A DNA stretch of 64,000 bases from Alnus glutinosa (lineage: Eukaryota > Streptophyta > Magnoliopsida > Fagales > Betulaceae): the NCBI RefSeq assembly GCF_958979055.1, contig NC_084886.1:36414154-36478153 (forward strand), given 5' to 3'. A program made the position numbers and the translations under genes. This document shows positions 38,965 to 51,200 of this stretch, piece after piece. Each line of letters begins with the position of its first letter. Position 1 is the first letter of the stretch. The notes beneath the pieces were generated by a model. It did no database searches. It saw only the letters and a program-made list of their open reading frames with translations, and had not been told where the DNA came from.

Positions 38965-41943
38965 TATATAGATCTTCGATTTTCCTGAAATTGTTAATCC
39001 TCTGCATAACTCAAATAAAGTGGAAATTGTTAAGAGTCCCACATTGCCAAGGTATGCCTGGGTTGTGGGCTTTATAAGCCTTGAGCAAATTTCTTCCCTT
39101 AAGGTGCCTTTTGTGGAAGGGAAAGGTTCAATGAACTTTATCATGGTATCAGAGCAGATTCATTGGACGATGATGGGTCTTTCTCTCCCGATGTTGAACA
39201 CGTGTTTGGTCAAAAATGTTGTCACACGTGGGGGGGCGCGTCAAGTGTTCCACATCGCCAAGAGATACATGACCTGACCATTTTATAAGACATGGACACC
39301 CCCTACTTTCCAAGGCGTCTTTTAAGAGTGAGTAAGGTCCATGGACTCTTATATGGTATCAGAGCTTCAGGGCTTTGGACAATGTTGGGTCTTCCCTCCC
39401 ATTATAGACGTGTTTGGACAATAGTGCCACACGTGAGAGAGCGTGTTAAGAGTCCCACATTGCCAATGTATGTCTGGGTTGTGGGCTTTATAAGCCTTGA
39501 GCAAACCTCTTCTCTTAAGGTGCCTTTTGTGGAAGAGTAAGACTCAATGGACTTTATCATGATATCAGAGCAGGTTCCTTGGACGATGATGAGCCTTTCC
39601 CTTCCGATGTTGAACATGTGTTTGGCCAAAATGTTGCTACACGTGGGGAGTGTGTTAAAGTGTTCTACATCGCCAAGAGATACATGATCTGGCCACTTTA
39701 TAAGACATAGACACCCCCTACTTTCCAAGGTGTCTTTTGAGAGTGAGTAAGGCCCATGGACTTTTACTCATATATTCTGAAAATATGAATGTTTTGGCAC
39801 ATCAAGCTTATAATGATCCAATTGAAATCTCAAAATGATTTTTTCTTGCTCAGTAAAATCTTGAGGATAAAACTTCTCAACTAAGTTGCATATATCATCA
39901 ATCTTAAATGATTTGCATGCATCTTGAGGACTTAAAGTGGCAATAAGAATAAGAAGTTCCACTTCATGCTCACTAAATCTATTGTTCAGTTCTTGCAATT
40001 GGAAGTCTATTGCAACAGTAAATACATCAATTCTAAAATGATGCTCCATGGTCATGGACGATTCTTCATCATGGCGACATGATCTACCTTGAGCTCTAGT
40101 GTAACGAGCATTCATATCAGGAACATCAATTTCTTTTTTTTTTCTTCACAAAATGATTTAACAGTATTAAGGAAAGGCTCACACTCTTCATTTCTCAACT
40201 TATGAAGAAGTGATTTTGAAGTTGAAACTACAATCATGACATTTAAAATGTCTTGAGAAATTTGTTGCAAAGCTTGGCAAAGAGAATTAGTAAATCCTAT
40301 AATCTGCTTCATTAAATGCAAGATCGAAACAAATTCAAATTATGTTGATATGATATAAGCCGCTTCAACTTCACCGCGTTGAGAATAGTTGGTTCTCTCC
40401 TTTGAGGTAGTGTCGAGAACTAAGCAAGTTGCACAAAACATTCTTATCAAGCTACAAACAGAATAATAATGAGAAGGCAATGAATATCTCCAGGTCGTTG
40501 CAAAGTACCAATTTGGTTTGCCCCCATTCCAGTCTCAATTTCATTAGAAGCAATCATACTTTCAATCTCAACAACTTGAGCAGATTGCAATTCATCATTT
40601 CATTTTGAAGAACCAACAACAATGTTGACAAAAAAGTTCAAATTGACAAAGAATTGATGAACAAAATTTGATTCTCTAGATGCTGCAACCAAAGCTAATT
40701 GTAGCTTATGAGCAAAGCAATGCACATAATATGTATAGAGACATTCTCTAAGAAATAAAGATTGTAGCCCATTCCATTCACTACGCATATTACTACCTCC
40801 ATCATAACCTTGACCTCGAATATTCTCAATTTTGAGGTCGTTACAAGAACGGACATCACATATTTTTTTTTTATTTTATTAAAAAGTTAATGCAGTAGTA
40901 TCTTTGACATGGACAATATGAAAGAATCTCTCTCGAATAAAACCATCTTTATCAACAAATCTCAAAATGATTGCTATTTGTTCATTTTTTGACTCATCCC
41001 GAGCTTCATCAATGAGAATGCAAAATTCGGCATCCCCAATTTCTTTGCGAATCACATCTCGCACTTTAATTGCAATGATATGCAAAATTTCTTTTTGAAT
41101 TTGGGGTGATTTATATTTGGCATTCCGTTGATCATTTGTCAAGACAACCCCATCAACTTTATCATTATAGGTTGTTAAAAACTTTATCAATTCAATGTAG
41201 TTACCTTGATTTTTTCAGTTGGAGCTTTCATCATAATCTTTAAATGCACAGGCTTTAAATGTTAGCCATTGAACACTATCTATTGAGGTTTTGAGCCGCA
41301 ATCGATTATTCTCCATTTCTTGGGATGACTGTTTTTCAATTAACTTGCCAATATGCCGTGAATAATTCTTCATATCTTCACAACATTTCACAACAATTTT
41401 ATTTGATGGATTTGGATATTTCCCCACATGCCCCGTTAAAGGACAATTCATTCCATCGTTCACCTTTTTCCAATTCTTAAAACCTTTCATTGTAAATACA
41501 TCTGATCTCAGACAGCTTGTCGATTTCTTAGCAAAAATGTAAATTGGATGACAAAAGATGGCATCCTTTAATTTTGAATACTCCAACCAACTTGGGTATG
41601 TCTGGAACCAAGAAGTTTGAAATTGACGATGATTAATATTCTGTCCTGAAGCTGGATATTCTGTAGCTGTAAGAATAGGTTGACATGGGCCAGCTCTAAG
41701 ATAAGCACGTCGCATTTCATCTTGTAAGTTTACGGGAAATTCTCATATTTGTGGACGTTTTCCTAGATCACATTCCAAATAGGTGGCATCAATTTCTTCA
41801 GGATGAATTCTTGGACATTTAGAAAGTCACTCATCAGTCATTGAAGCATTAATATCTGTTGCTAACGGTGTATCACTATCAACATCTAAATGACTCGCAT
41901 ATTTTTTCTTAAAGAATAAATCGATTGTTTTTTGTCTGTTCAT
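38965..41943 (-). pseudogene. hAT-type transposase (TTF zinc finger/DUF4371, ZMYM1-like), broken by a TRIM insertion
   Basis: From the ATG at 41943 the - strand reads MNRQKTIDLFFKKKYASHLD, then has stops near 41825 and 41745. Long frames follow at 41715-41215 (TTF-type zinc-finger region with FQTSWFQTYPSWLEYSKLKD) and 41190-40879 (DUF4371 with FCILIDEARDESKNEQIAII). Shorter frames follow at 40788-40600 (HCFAHKLQLALVAASRES), 40321-40112 and 40115-39768. Coding similarity resumes beyond 39028 with STLFELCRGLTISGKSKIY and then stops. The final hAT dimerisation motif (TTERSFSAMK in relatives) is missing. Several stops and frameshifts make it a dead copy. Proteins of this family are domesticated or active hAT relatives in plants. 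Confidence 0.85.
39028..39770 (+). mobile_element. TRIM retrotransposon concatemer (four LTR units, three tRNA-Met primer sites)
   Basis: Four LTR-like units start at 39028, about 39239, 39444 and 39653, each beginning TGTTAA-like plus a (T/C)CCACAT(T/C)GCCAAG-like motif. The first runs TGTTAAGAG...TTTATCA (39028-39143). The first three units are followed by TGGTATCAGAGC (39144, 39354) or TGATATCAGAGC (39560), complementary to initiator tRNA-Met as in copia/TRIM primer sites. Internal domains are about 90 bp and non-coding. Units 1 and 3 match best, as do units 2 and 4, with a 414-416-bp period. The block lies inside the hAT transposase frame. Flanking 5-mers (gaaat, tatat) do not match. Confidence 0.8.
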
Positions 41944-43974
41944 ATTTTTCTAAGCTGTAAGAAAAATTTATAGATTAATAAATTAACCGAAAAATACCTA
42001 GAAATATAGGATCTTTATTAGAATATTTTACTGGTAATAGTTTTTATTAGCATTAACAAGCTAAAAAACAACGAATAATTAACCAAATCAAACTCATCAA
42101 ATTAGAAAAAAAAATAAAAATCCAATAATCAAAGTAAATTAGTAACTATTAAAAATCTTAATCTAGCAAAAATAGCAAATACAGAAAAAAATAAAAATAA
42201 ACTACTTGACAAATAAACTATGAACACAGTTAATAGGGTCAAAGGAAAATGAGTACCTTTTAGTGAATCAACGTTATCTTGAGCTTGATGGATTTCTTGA
42301 AAACAAATAAAAGACAATAATGTGCTAACTGAATGCTGCAAACCAATAAAAACAAATAATAATTTAGAAGAATAAATGATGGAACACAATTAAAAAAGAA
42401 GTTATAAAGACAAATATTAATTTAATAGAAGAATTAAAAAAATTCCAATATAATTTGGATGACTTTTTTCCATCTAAAATCAAAGTGTTGCATTCTAATT
42501 AGTACTTCTTTTGAAAAAGACATACCTAGTTTCCTTTTCTTTCTTTCTTTTTTCTTTTTGTATTTATTTTGTGAGCTTCTTGAGAATTCTGTCATGACTA
42601 AATACTTAAAAAAAATATATAAAATTTCTATCAATCAAAGACAAATATAGCAAGACATATTTGGTTAATTGGTTATTTCATCACATAATCACATTTGACA
42701 AAGTTTCATTTCAATTTTCACCACCCTCCTCAATTCTCATTTCTCTCTCCCGTTATAGCCACAATCCCACACTCTGCACACTCCCACCCTTCTTTTCTTT
42801 TTCTTTTTCTTTTTTTAATTTTTAAATTTCATTATGTTTAATTAATTTTTAAAGATGTGGGTGATTTGACAACTATGTAGGTGCTGATGTGTCGCAAGGA
42901 ACAAGTGTCATGTTCCTAGTGGTGTTAAGTGACAGTGACGTGGCGGGCATTAGTTTTTGAACGGAAAACTTGACTGAGGTACTAATTTGGTCTTTTCCCA
43001 AAACAGAGGTACTATCTATGATGCGAATTGAAACCCAGGTACCAAAAAATAAAGTTTTCAAAACTCAAATACTAAAAACGTATTTAACCATAATTTTAAA
43101 GTCCTAATTCATTAACTATCATAATCGAGGCCCAACTAGATAGGCCTATACACACCAAAGCCCAAGACATTGGGCTCAATTAAGGCCCAACACTCTCTAA
43201 GACATGAATTTATTTTTACAATTTACCTCCCCCATAATTAGTCTTTTTAAGGGTTTTTCAGGCATGAAAATTCATTTTACTTTTATTTTTTCAAGTTCAA
43301 TGCAAAATAATCCGTTGGATATTTTATTTATTTAATTATTTTTTTCTCTCTTAAAGCAAAAATATTAACAAACAATCTAAACACACAAATCACTCTTAAA
43401 AACACAAAATAATTTTTATTTTTATGTCACATCAATCAAGACATTTTTCCAAATAAAAAAAATAAAAAAAACCCTCCAAAAATACATTAGCAAACACATA
43501 TCTCAAAGTCAAATATAAGCATTGATGATTCAGAAACGGCCTTCCTCAAAGCAAAGAAAAAAAGGACAACGAAGCTGACTTTATTCTCTGAATTTGCCAA
43601 AGAAATTGATTACCAACCTCATTCGTACTTCTTGAGTGTGGGAGTTGTTTGGCAAGTTTTGGGCATAATTTATTCCACCCCCCATACTTTATTGTCCTTA
43701 ATATCAAGTGTTTGAAGACGGACAACTTTGAAGGGATGAGTATCATTCAAGGTTGTATCCATAATTTTTAAGCAAATTAATTTCATGTGACTAATTTTCA
43801 TCACTAATTTTAAAGGATATTAGATTTAAGTAATTAATTAAAAAAGAAATTTGGTTATGTAAAAAGGTCATAAATTTTTCTTAAACTGGGTTGGAAGAAT
43901 TTTCTTCGATCGAGTTTATAACTATTAAAAAAGTACATGTTTCTCACACGTGCAAAGAACATGTGATAATAATA

Positions 43975-44362
43975 GATAAAACTTTATTTAATCCCCTGAA
44001 CTTTTATAACATTTGCAATTACTTATTTAAAGTTAAAAAACTCTCAATTTAGTGTATCAAACTTTTAATTTTTTGCAATGTTACCCGTTAAGATTTGAGG
44101 TTAAATCGGACGACAAAATGCGTGAAATGACCTTTATACCCCTAATTTTTTTATAAAATTTCAAATATACATTTAATTAAAAATTATAAAAAATTGAGAG
44201 TATTTTGATAATTTTCAAGTCCTTCGTTAGAATTTAATGGATGAGTGGCATTGAAAAAAATTAGAAGTTTTCGATATACTAAATCGAGAATTTTTAAAAT
44301 TTGGAGAAAATTACAAAAATGATAGAAGTTCATGAAAGTTAATTAAAATTTTTCATAATAAT
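43975..44362. repeat. Dispersed AT-rich repeat (family A, copy 3)
   Basis: Shares with the other copies the order: 'tcccctgaacttt', 'aactctcaatttagtgtatc', 'cccgttaagatttgaggtt', then the mirrored right half 'atactaaatcgag' and 'gatagaagttcatgaaagtt'. The two halves are roughly inverted copies, as in a MITE. No clean target duplication was found. Confidence 0.55.
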
Positions 44363-44364
44363 GT

Positions 44365-44500
44365 GACTCTAAAAGTAGCTCAATCGACTGAAAATTATGT
44401 TTTATGAAATGATAGTCAGTAGTTTGAATCCAACCCCTCCTTCGCCTTTTCTTTGCGATCATTTATTGAAAAAAAAGAAAAAAAAAAAGAAAAAAAAGGG
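44365..44500 (+). repeat. tRNA-derived SINE-like element, copy 2
   Basis: The A box TAGCTCAATCGACTGAA at 44376 and the B box TAGTTTGAATCCAA at 44420 match the copy at 1525-1700 in spacing and sequence. An A-rich tail follows at about 44465-44497. It directly abuts a family A repeat. Confidence 0.55.
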
Positions 44501-44867
44501 CCCTACACTTGGTATCACCTAACCCTTTTCAGGAGCAAGATGGTTCTTAATCCATGGCTAGTATACGCCCTTACAGTCAACCAAACAGATCAATATTCAA
44601 ACCTCACGGGATGAGTCATAAGAGGAACTCCTTTGCTGCGTTAGCGTCTCTCATCAGTCCCGAATTTCTGACATAGATATCGTATATATATTCTATACGC
44701 CTGTTTCCTTCTCATAGACCAACATGTCCAGTTAGAATAAATATTGTGACAACCAATTGCAGTACACAGGAGATGATGAAGAAGAAGACGCTGACAGTTT
44801 AGGGTTTATAATACTCTGAAATAGCCACTGCTTTTGTTTTCACTTTGGGAAGCGCCTGAACTTGACC

Positions 44868-46048
44868 ATGGCTCAAGGTACGTCTTTGTTTGCCTTTTTG
44901 TTTGTTCAATAGTTGTCTATGCAAGATTTTGTCATCTGGGAATTGTTGAACTTCTTTATTTATATATTTGCCAACGTTATTTCCATGTTATTTATCAATT
45001 TCTATCATAACTGCAATGTTTGGATTTATTTTTTTTCCTTGAAAGAAATTTTGGGTTTTGGTTATCAAATGGTTTTTTGTTCTTTAACATTCTCTTTATT
45101 GGGTATATGAAGGATTAGATGTAGTTTTCCGTATGAACAAAATTGGGGGTGGAAATTTCTATGTAAAGCTCAAGTTAGAAGCTTGGAGATATATCAATAG
45201 TTATGTAAAATTTTGTGTGTGAAATTTCGTGGAGAAAGGACTAAGTAGACTTCAATGAACTTATACAGCAACATTTCCTTAACATGAGGTTTTTCTGGCT
45301 TGAAATTATCAGGTATGGGTAGTTCCGAATTAGCTGGGTTGTTGCCCTTTATTCATCAGGATTCTATTAACATTCAATGTTTACCCTCTTTTCCAACCGA
45401 CTGAAATTCTATCTCCTTATCACCTTAATATGTATAAATTAGAGAAATTAGCCTTTTGTGCTAGGGGGCTTGGCATCAATCATGGGTAGGTGTTAACAAG
45501 CAAAATGTGGGCCCTCATATCATGAGGGTTTCATGCTGCTACTACCAATTATTCTGTGAATTAAGAGGTTGGTTCTTCTTACACTTGATATGTAGGGAAC
45601 ACCTTATCCTCAAGACTTTTGCTTTTTTGGGGAGGAAGGTTTTGTAATAGGGGAGGTCATGTGGTGTGGAGGGCGGTATGTGCTTGTTTGATGGGGAACA
45701 TTTGGAGGAGTAGAGATGAGGAAACACCTTGTCCTGCATTCAAATTAGGTTTTTGTAGTCTATTTGGTGCTTCACTTGTATATATAGAAATAAAAGGATT
45801 TTGGATTTAGTGATGTAAAAATGAATCATTTGTGATATGACAGTGTAGTTTTGGATGCTGAGGACTATTCTTTCTATGTGGATTTATGGACTTGTTTTAC
45901 CCAATGAGCCTAAATTATGGGGCTGTTTATTTTTGCCTGCCTTCTAGACGTATGGAGCATTACTATTAGATTTATCTCTAGATGTATAGAAAATATTCGC
46001 CCTAGGTATACTTTCATTGTTCTCTAGCTGATTCATTATGCATATATG

Positions 46049-46079
<31 letters not shown>

Positions 46080-46158
46080 GGTTTTGCAGTGTGATTTTGC
46101 ATATTTGGTAAACTCTTTGCATCTTTAATTGACAGGTTATGCTTCTCACCCTAGCTAG
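44868..46158 (+). promoter_or_regulatory. Spliced upstream ORF (10 codons) in the DnaJ 5' leader
   Basis: A leader exon ends at 44877 with ATGGCTCAAG|gtacgt. The next exon begins at 46136 after ttgacag. Splicing joins them into MAQGYASHPS and a TAG at 46156-46158, 78 bp before the main ATG at 46237. If translated, this uORF could lower DnaJ translation or allow reinitiation. The splice junction is inferred from consensus only. A (GT)n tract lies in the intron at about 46053-46079. Confidence 0.55.
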
Positions 46159-46236
46159 CCTATGGCTCCGTTGGTGGAATCAGATAATATTTAATTTGAA
46201 TTTTCCTGAAACAAATACAACAAGATTTATTACCTC

Positions 46237-48193
46237 ATGGCTCGGAAAAGTAATCAACAGAAGAATGGGTTGGATCACCATACATTAAACCACAAAAGAA
46301 GAGGTTCAGTTTCAGGGTGTAATCCAACAAATATGAAAGGGCATGGAAAAGCATGTGAAGTGAAGGTTTTTCCTGGAGAAGTCCCAAATGGTAACCAGCC
46401 AAGCAAGTTTGCAGAGAGTGTGAGTAAAGCCAATTATGCATCAGATGAGAACAAAAGTGAAAAAAAATCTGAGAATCTTTCAGGGACAGAGAAGCAAGGG
46501 ATGGGTGCAATGCGAGGTCCAGAGCAACCAATGTCTTCTGAGACTGATTCAGGGGATTGCATTGGAAATATGGAAGCTTCAACTGAACAAGAAAATGGAA
46601 TGCTACATGAGCCTAACCAAGGTCGAGAACATAAAAAAAGTATCCTGGCATTCTTGCCTAATGGTCTAAATATTAAAAATGTGATAGAAAATGTTGAGTT
46701 TCCAGATAATTTTGTGGTTAGAAGCGTGAGAGCATCAGCGTTGTCAGTCTTAAAGGCAGCTAGTGAATGGCTAGATAGGCAAAGACCGTTGTTTGCAACT
46801 CTAACAACCAAAATACTGAATGCCCGTGATTATGCTAGAATGAAGGTTGAGCAGACATATCCCATTGTTTTGAAATGGCTCATGCATTTTGGGAGTATAA
46901 TGCTTCTTATATCAATGGTTTGGTTAGACTGTACTCTTAGAGGCATTGATTCCTTCTTGCGCATGGGGACAACATCCTTCTTCTCAGTTATATGGTTCGG
47001 CATATTCTCTGTAATTGCTATGGTTGGGATGCTCAAGTTTCTTATTGTCTTGGTAAGTCCTGTTTATGTTTGCGACAACAGCAAAATATCGGTTCTCCAT
47101 TTGTTGATAGTTGTTCTGATTGGACTCAGTTCTTAAACTAACTCTTTGAAGATAATATACTTTTGCTTTTCAGTCCTTTCCCCCCCTCCCACACGCGCAC
47201 ACCTTTACACTTTATTTGTTAATGAATTTTTGAGGCCTGGCCAAAAGAAGGAAAAAGAAAAAGGAAAAGAATAAAAGGATGGGAAATGCTGGATGGGGGA
47301 CACTCATCCGTCCCCCATCACCCATATATAATAAAAAAATAAATTTTTATTAAAAAAGTTGGCTTTGATGGACATCAAAGCCAACTTTTTAATAAAAAAT
47401 TATTTTTATATTAAAAAAGGCTCACAGGGGACGGATGACCGTCCCCTGTGTAGCAAGCCTCTAAAAGGATTAATGATTCTCTTGAGAATCCTGAATTTCT
47501 GCATTTATAAAATAAGGGCCCTTTTTATATCCCTTGGTAAAATGAATCACATCATTGTTTTTCTCTTTTGAAATACTTACCATTTATATATGCCATATTG
47601 AATGTGATCTTCTCATAATGGCAAACAAGTATCTCAGAAAATGTCAAATAATTTAAATAAGAAAGAAAAAAAAAAAAACTTGTTTTAGAGATTCCTGAAA
47701 GCAGTTCTGTACCATCAAATCTGCCATGGCTCTCGTTTTTGTCTTGTGGGTGTATTTTGAGTCTGGATGACATTTATGTGTTTTTTCTATTTGAAAGACG
47801 ATAGATCCATTGAATTTCCATTAGTCATTTCAATCCTCACCTACTATATTGAAGGATGCTGGAGCGAAAAGCTTGATGCACTGAATTGTTTTCATGTAAG
47901 CAAGCAATTTATTTGGGACTTTGATTTCAAATGATTTCTTACTTTAGGAGTGAGATGGATATTATCTTGATTAACAAAAAAAAAAAAAAAGGAGTGAGAT
48001 GGGGTAGAATGAACATAAAATTATGGGAACTAGTTTTTTGTTTTGAAGCTCTCAAGAAACTACTAATCAAGTTGATTAAAAAAAAAAAAAAACTAGTGAG
48101 TTATTAAGTAGGAAGGTATTGTAGGTATATACAAGTGATAATGGTCCGCATTTTTTTTAAATTTTCTGATTTTTTGGACTTTTGTTCTTCTTC

Positions 48194-48224
<31 letters not shown>

Positions 48225-51200
48225 TATTAAGGGGTCTCTTGTATATTTCCTATGTACTATGGTTGTGTCCCTTTGTGCTTTTTAATTAGATTGAATTACT
48301 TATAAAAAGGAATACGGGCGATAATGGAGTTTTAGTCCCTGGTTATACAATCCTACAATCCTTTTATGCCTCTTGGGCCATATCATGCTGCGAATTAATG
48401 ACATGTAAGATTAAAGATTTAAGCATGTATGGGTTCAGAGCTCGGTTGGGATATATAGTCTTGACACTTAGGTGATAGCATGATGGGGATGTCATGTGTA
48501 ACATGTTACACACTTAGTCGGAATGAAACAGTGAGAAAGTGATTGTAGATATGATGCTTTGTATATTTGTCTATAATTTTTTTTAGAATAGTGTTTTTCT
48601 TTTAGCTGTAACTTGTGAGGATTTTGCATTAAGTTCTTTGCCGGTTATAGCTTTTTCTTATTTTTTTATTTTATTTTTATAGCTTAGCTATTGTACCATT
48701 CATATTATTTTGTTCTCATTATGGCTGTTCTGATTAATCAGGCCTTAGCTGTTCTTATCGGAGTGTTTGTCGGGTTCACTCTTGCAATTTTGTTTGTTGC
48801 CATTTCTGGAACTGTTCTCTTGTGGTTTTTTGGAAGCTTTTGGACAACAGTGCTTGTCATCTTCCTTGGAGGTGAGTCTCTTACCTTACTATTCCAGTGG
48901 ATCATCTCTTCTATTACTTTGTTAGTTTGCTGGGGTTTGACATTGTTCAAAATTCAGGGTTGGCATTCATGTTGAGCCATGAACGTGTTGCACTGTTAAT
49001 CACCACCGTGTATTCCGTATATTGTGCTTGGACATATGTTGGGTGGCTTGGTTTGCTTATCGGTTTGAATTTCTCTTTTATTTCGAGCGATGTTCTGATA
49101 TACTTCCTAAAGAATAATATAAATCAGCATAGAAGTCCCAATAGGTTCCCAGAACAAACAGCTGGAATGCAAGGTCAAACAGGTTTCTTTAATGGTGACA
49201 CGGACCATGCTTCAACCTCTGAAACTGGCCCAGGGTTATCAGCTGATCGTAGTCCAGGAGTTCCCTCAACCAGTGGGGCTGATTCTGAGTTAACTTCTGA
49301 AGAAGAAGTGGTTCGCTTGTTAAACTGCACTGATCACTACTCGGCATTGGGCTTGTCTCGGTATGAGGACATTGATGTTTCTGTACTCAAACGGGAATAT
49401 AGGAAAAAGGTAAGTGGCATTCTCTGTTTGCTATAATTGGCATGATTATGTTTTATAATTGTCCTTGCAATTTCTCGTACTTATAAAAAAAAAAAAAAAT
49501 TGTCCTTGCAATTACCTTGGAAGTTTAGTAGCTTTATCGACCAAAAATGGTTTGAGTTTGCTTCAGTGATATTTGGACATGTATCTTGTAACTTTCGAGA
49601 GACGGTTTACTTCTATATTGTTTCTTAATAACCTACTTTCTCTAAAGAAGATAAGAAGAGTATTTAGTTTTAATTGACTGAGTTTTTTAATTGGCTCCAG
49701 GCAATGCTGGTCCATCCTGATAAGAACATGGGTAATGAAAAAGCTGCAGAAGCTTTCAAGAAACTTCAAAACGCATATGAGGTAAATCTTTTGGTTTCAG
49801 TTGCGCAGATATATTTTCTATCTTCTTTTTTGTTTTTCCTGTCTGACTGTAATGTTGGATTTATGTTCATCTTTTTCTAGGTTCTACTAGATACTCTGAA
49901 GCGAAAAGCATATGACGATGAATTAAGAAGGGAGGAGCTGCTGAACTTATTCCACAGGTTCCAAAGCACTTCTCAAAAGGTATGCATATGTATATCTTGC
50001 CCCCATTATTTTCAGCTGTCTTTTTCATCGGTATTGGGTGTGGAAGACCTGTATACTATATTCCCTTCTTGCTTCATATTTAGTTTTTGGAACCCATTTT
50101 TCATGGGAATTGTTGTCAGAATCAATGGCTGGTTAAGAGAATTGTCCACAGAATGTGGGAATCTCAAACACAAGGAGGTGGTCAATTTTGATTCTCATGT
50201 TCAATAATAAATCAAAAGCTCATGATTTTTTTTTTTAACAAGTAATGTCAATTCATTAATAGAGCGTAGATGGGCGTAAACTTAGTACACAAGGAGTATA
50301 CAAGAGAACCCCTAATAGGAAAGAACAGAAAATAAATTTAAAAAATCTGCATAAGTAAAAACACTCGCGCTATGATGTGCCGCTATCCAAAGATATAACA
50401 TGTTAAGCAAACTCTTCCGTAGCTCCAACATCAATGTCTCGACATCTTCAAAAAGCTGAGCATTCTACTCCTGCCAAAGACATCTTCACATGATAAGCAT
50501 GCCCCTCTAACTGTAAATGGAATAAAGGCTGTTTTTATTTTTTTTAAGATTTTTAATTTTTTACCATTTTTATAGTTCTAAGTGACTTGACTGACAAATA
50601 TGTTGGGAAAAGAGCAATGATGGGTATGTCTCAATGGTAAGATCAATATGATTGACCTAATTATGTGAACCAAATCTTTGTAATGTGAAATTCCTTAGAC
50701 ATCTGATATCCATCCCCTAAGTCATGGGAATGATTTCCCATTTCTGTTCAGCCATTTTTGCCTACCAAATTTCTTCTTGCTTGGAATTAATTTCAAATTC
50801 CCCTATTTTTTTTTTTTTTTTTGCTTTTAATGCTTTTTTTTTTTTTGCTTTTTTGTTTTTTGTTGCAATATGCTACAGCATATATTGAATCCTTTTGTCA
50901 TTCATTTGGCATATATGTGTGTCTAGTTGAATGTCTTTGGATTTTTCATTGAACTCGTCTTTCTTGGTTGTGTGTATATTTGTTACTTTGTAGGAAAGAG
51001 ATTGAGGCTTACTTTGATTCTTATATAACAAATTTTGACAACTTTACACCCAGTTTGGGACACTTAGAGCCTATTTGGGATTGCCTTAATGAGCTTAAAA
51101 AGTACTTTTAGTATATAGAAAGCTGTGCAAAGTAAAAATGGGTCTGTTTAATAAAAAAACTCAAAAAATACTTTGAATTTTTTGCTCTAAAAAAAGCCAA

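Larger units (their letters stand above)
41944..44770. other. Intergenic DNA upstream of the hAT remnant and of the DnaJ gene
   Basis: No gene seen. 41944-42400 is probably the transposon's own 5' region. 42850-43085 has 'aaacttgactgaggtactaattt' and 'aactcaaatactaaaaacg' phrases typical of a transposon end, so the hAT may extend to there. 43140-43205 is rich in GGCCCAA/TTGGGC words. A family A repeat and a SINE follow. Confidence 0.4.

Noticed and set aside
39141-39165. tRNA-Met-like sequence TGGTATCAGAGC
   Set aside because: It is a retrotransposon primer-binding site, only 12 bases, repeated after each LTR-like unit.
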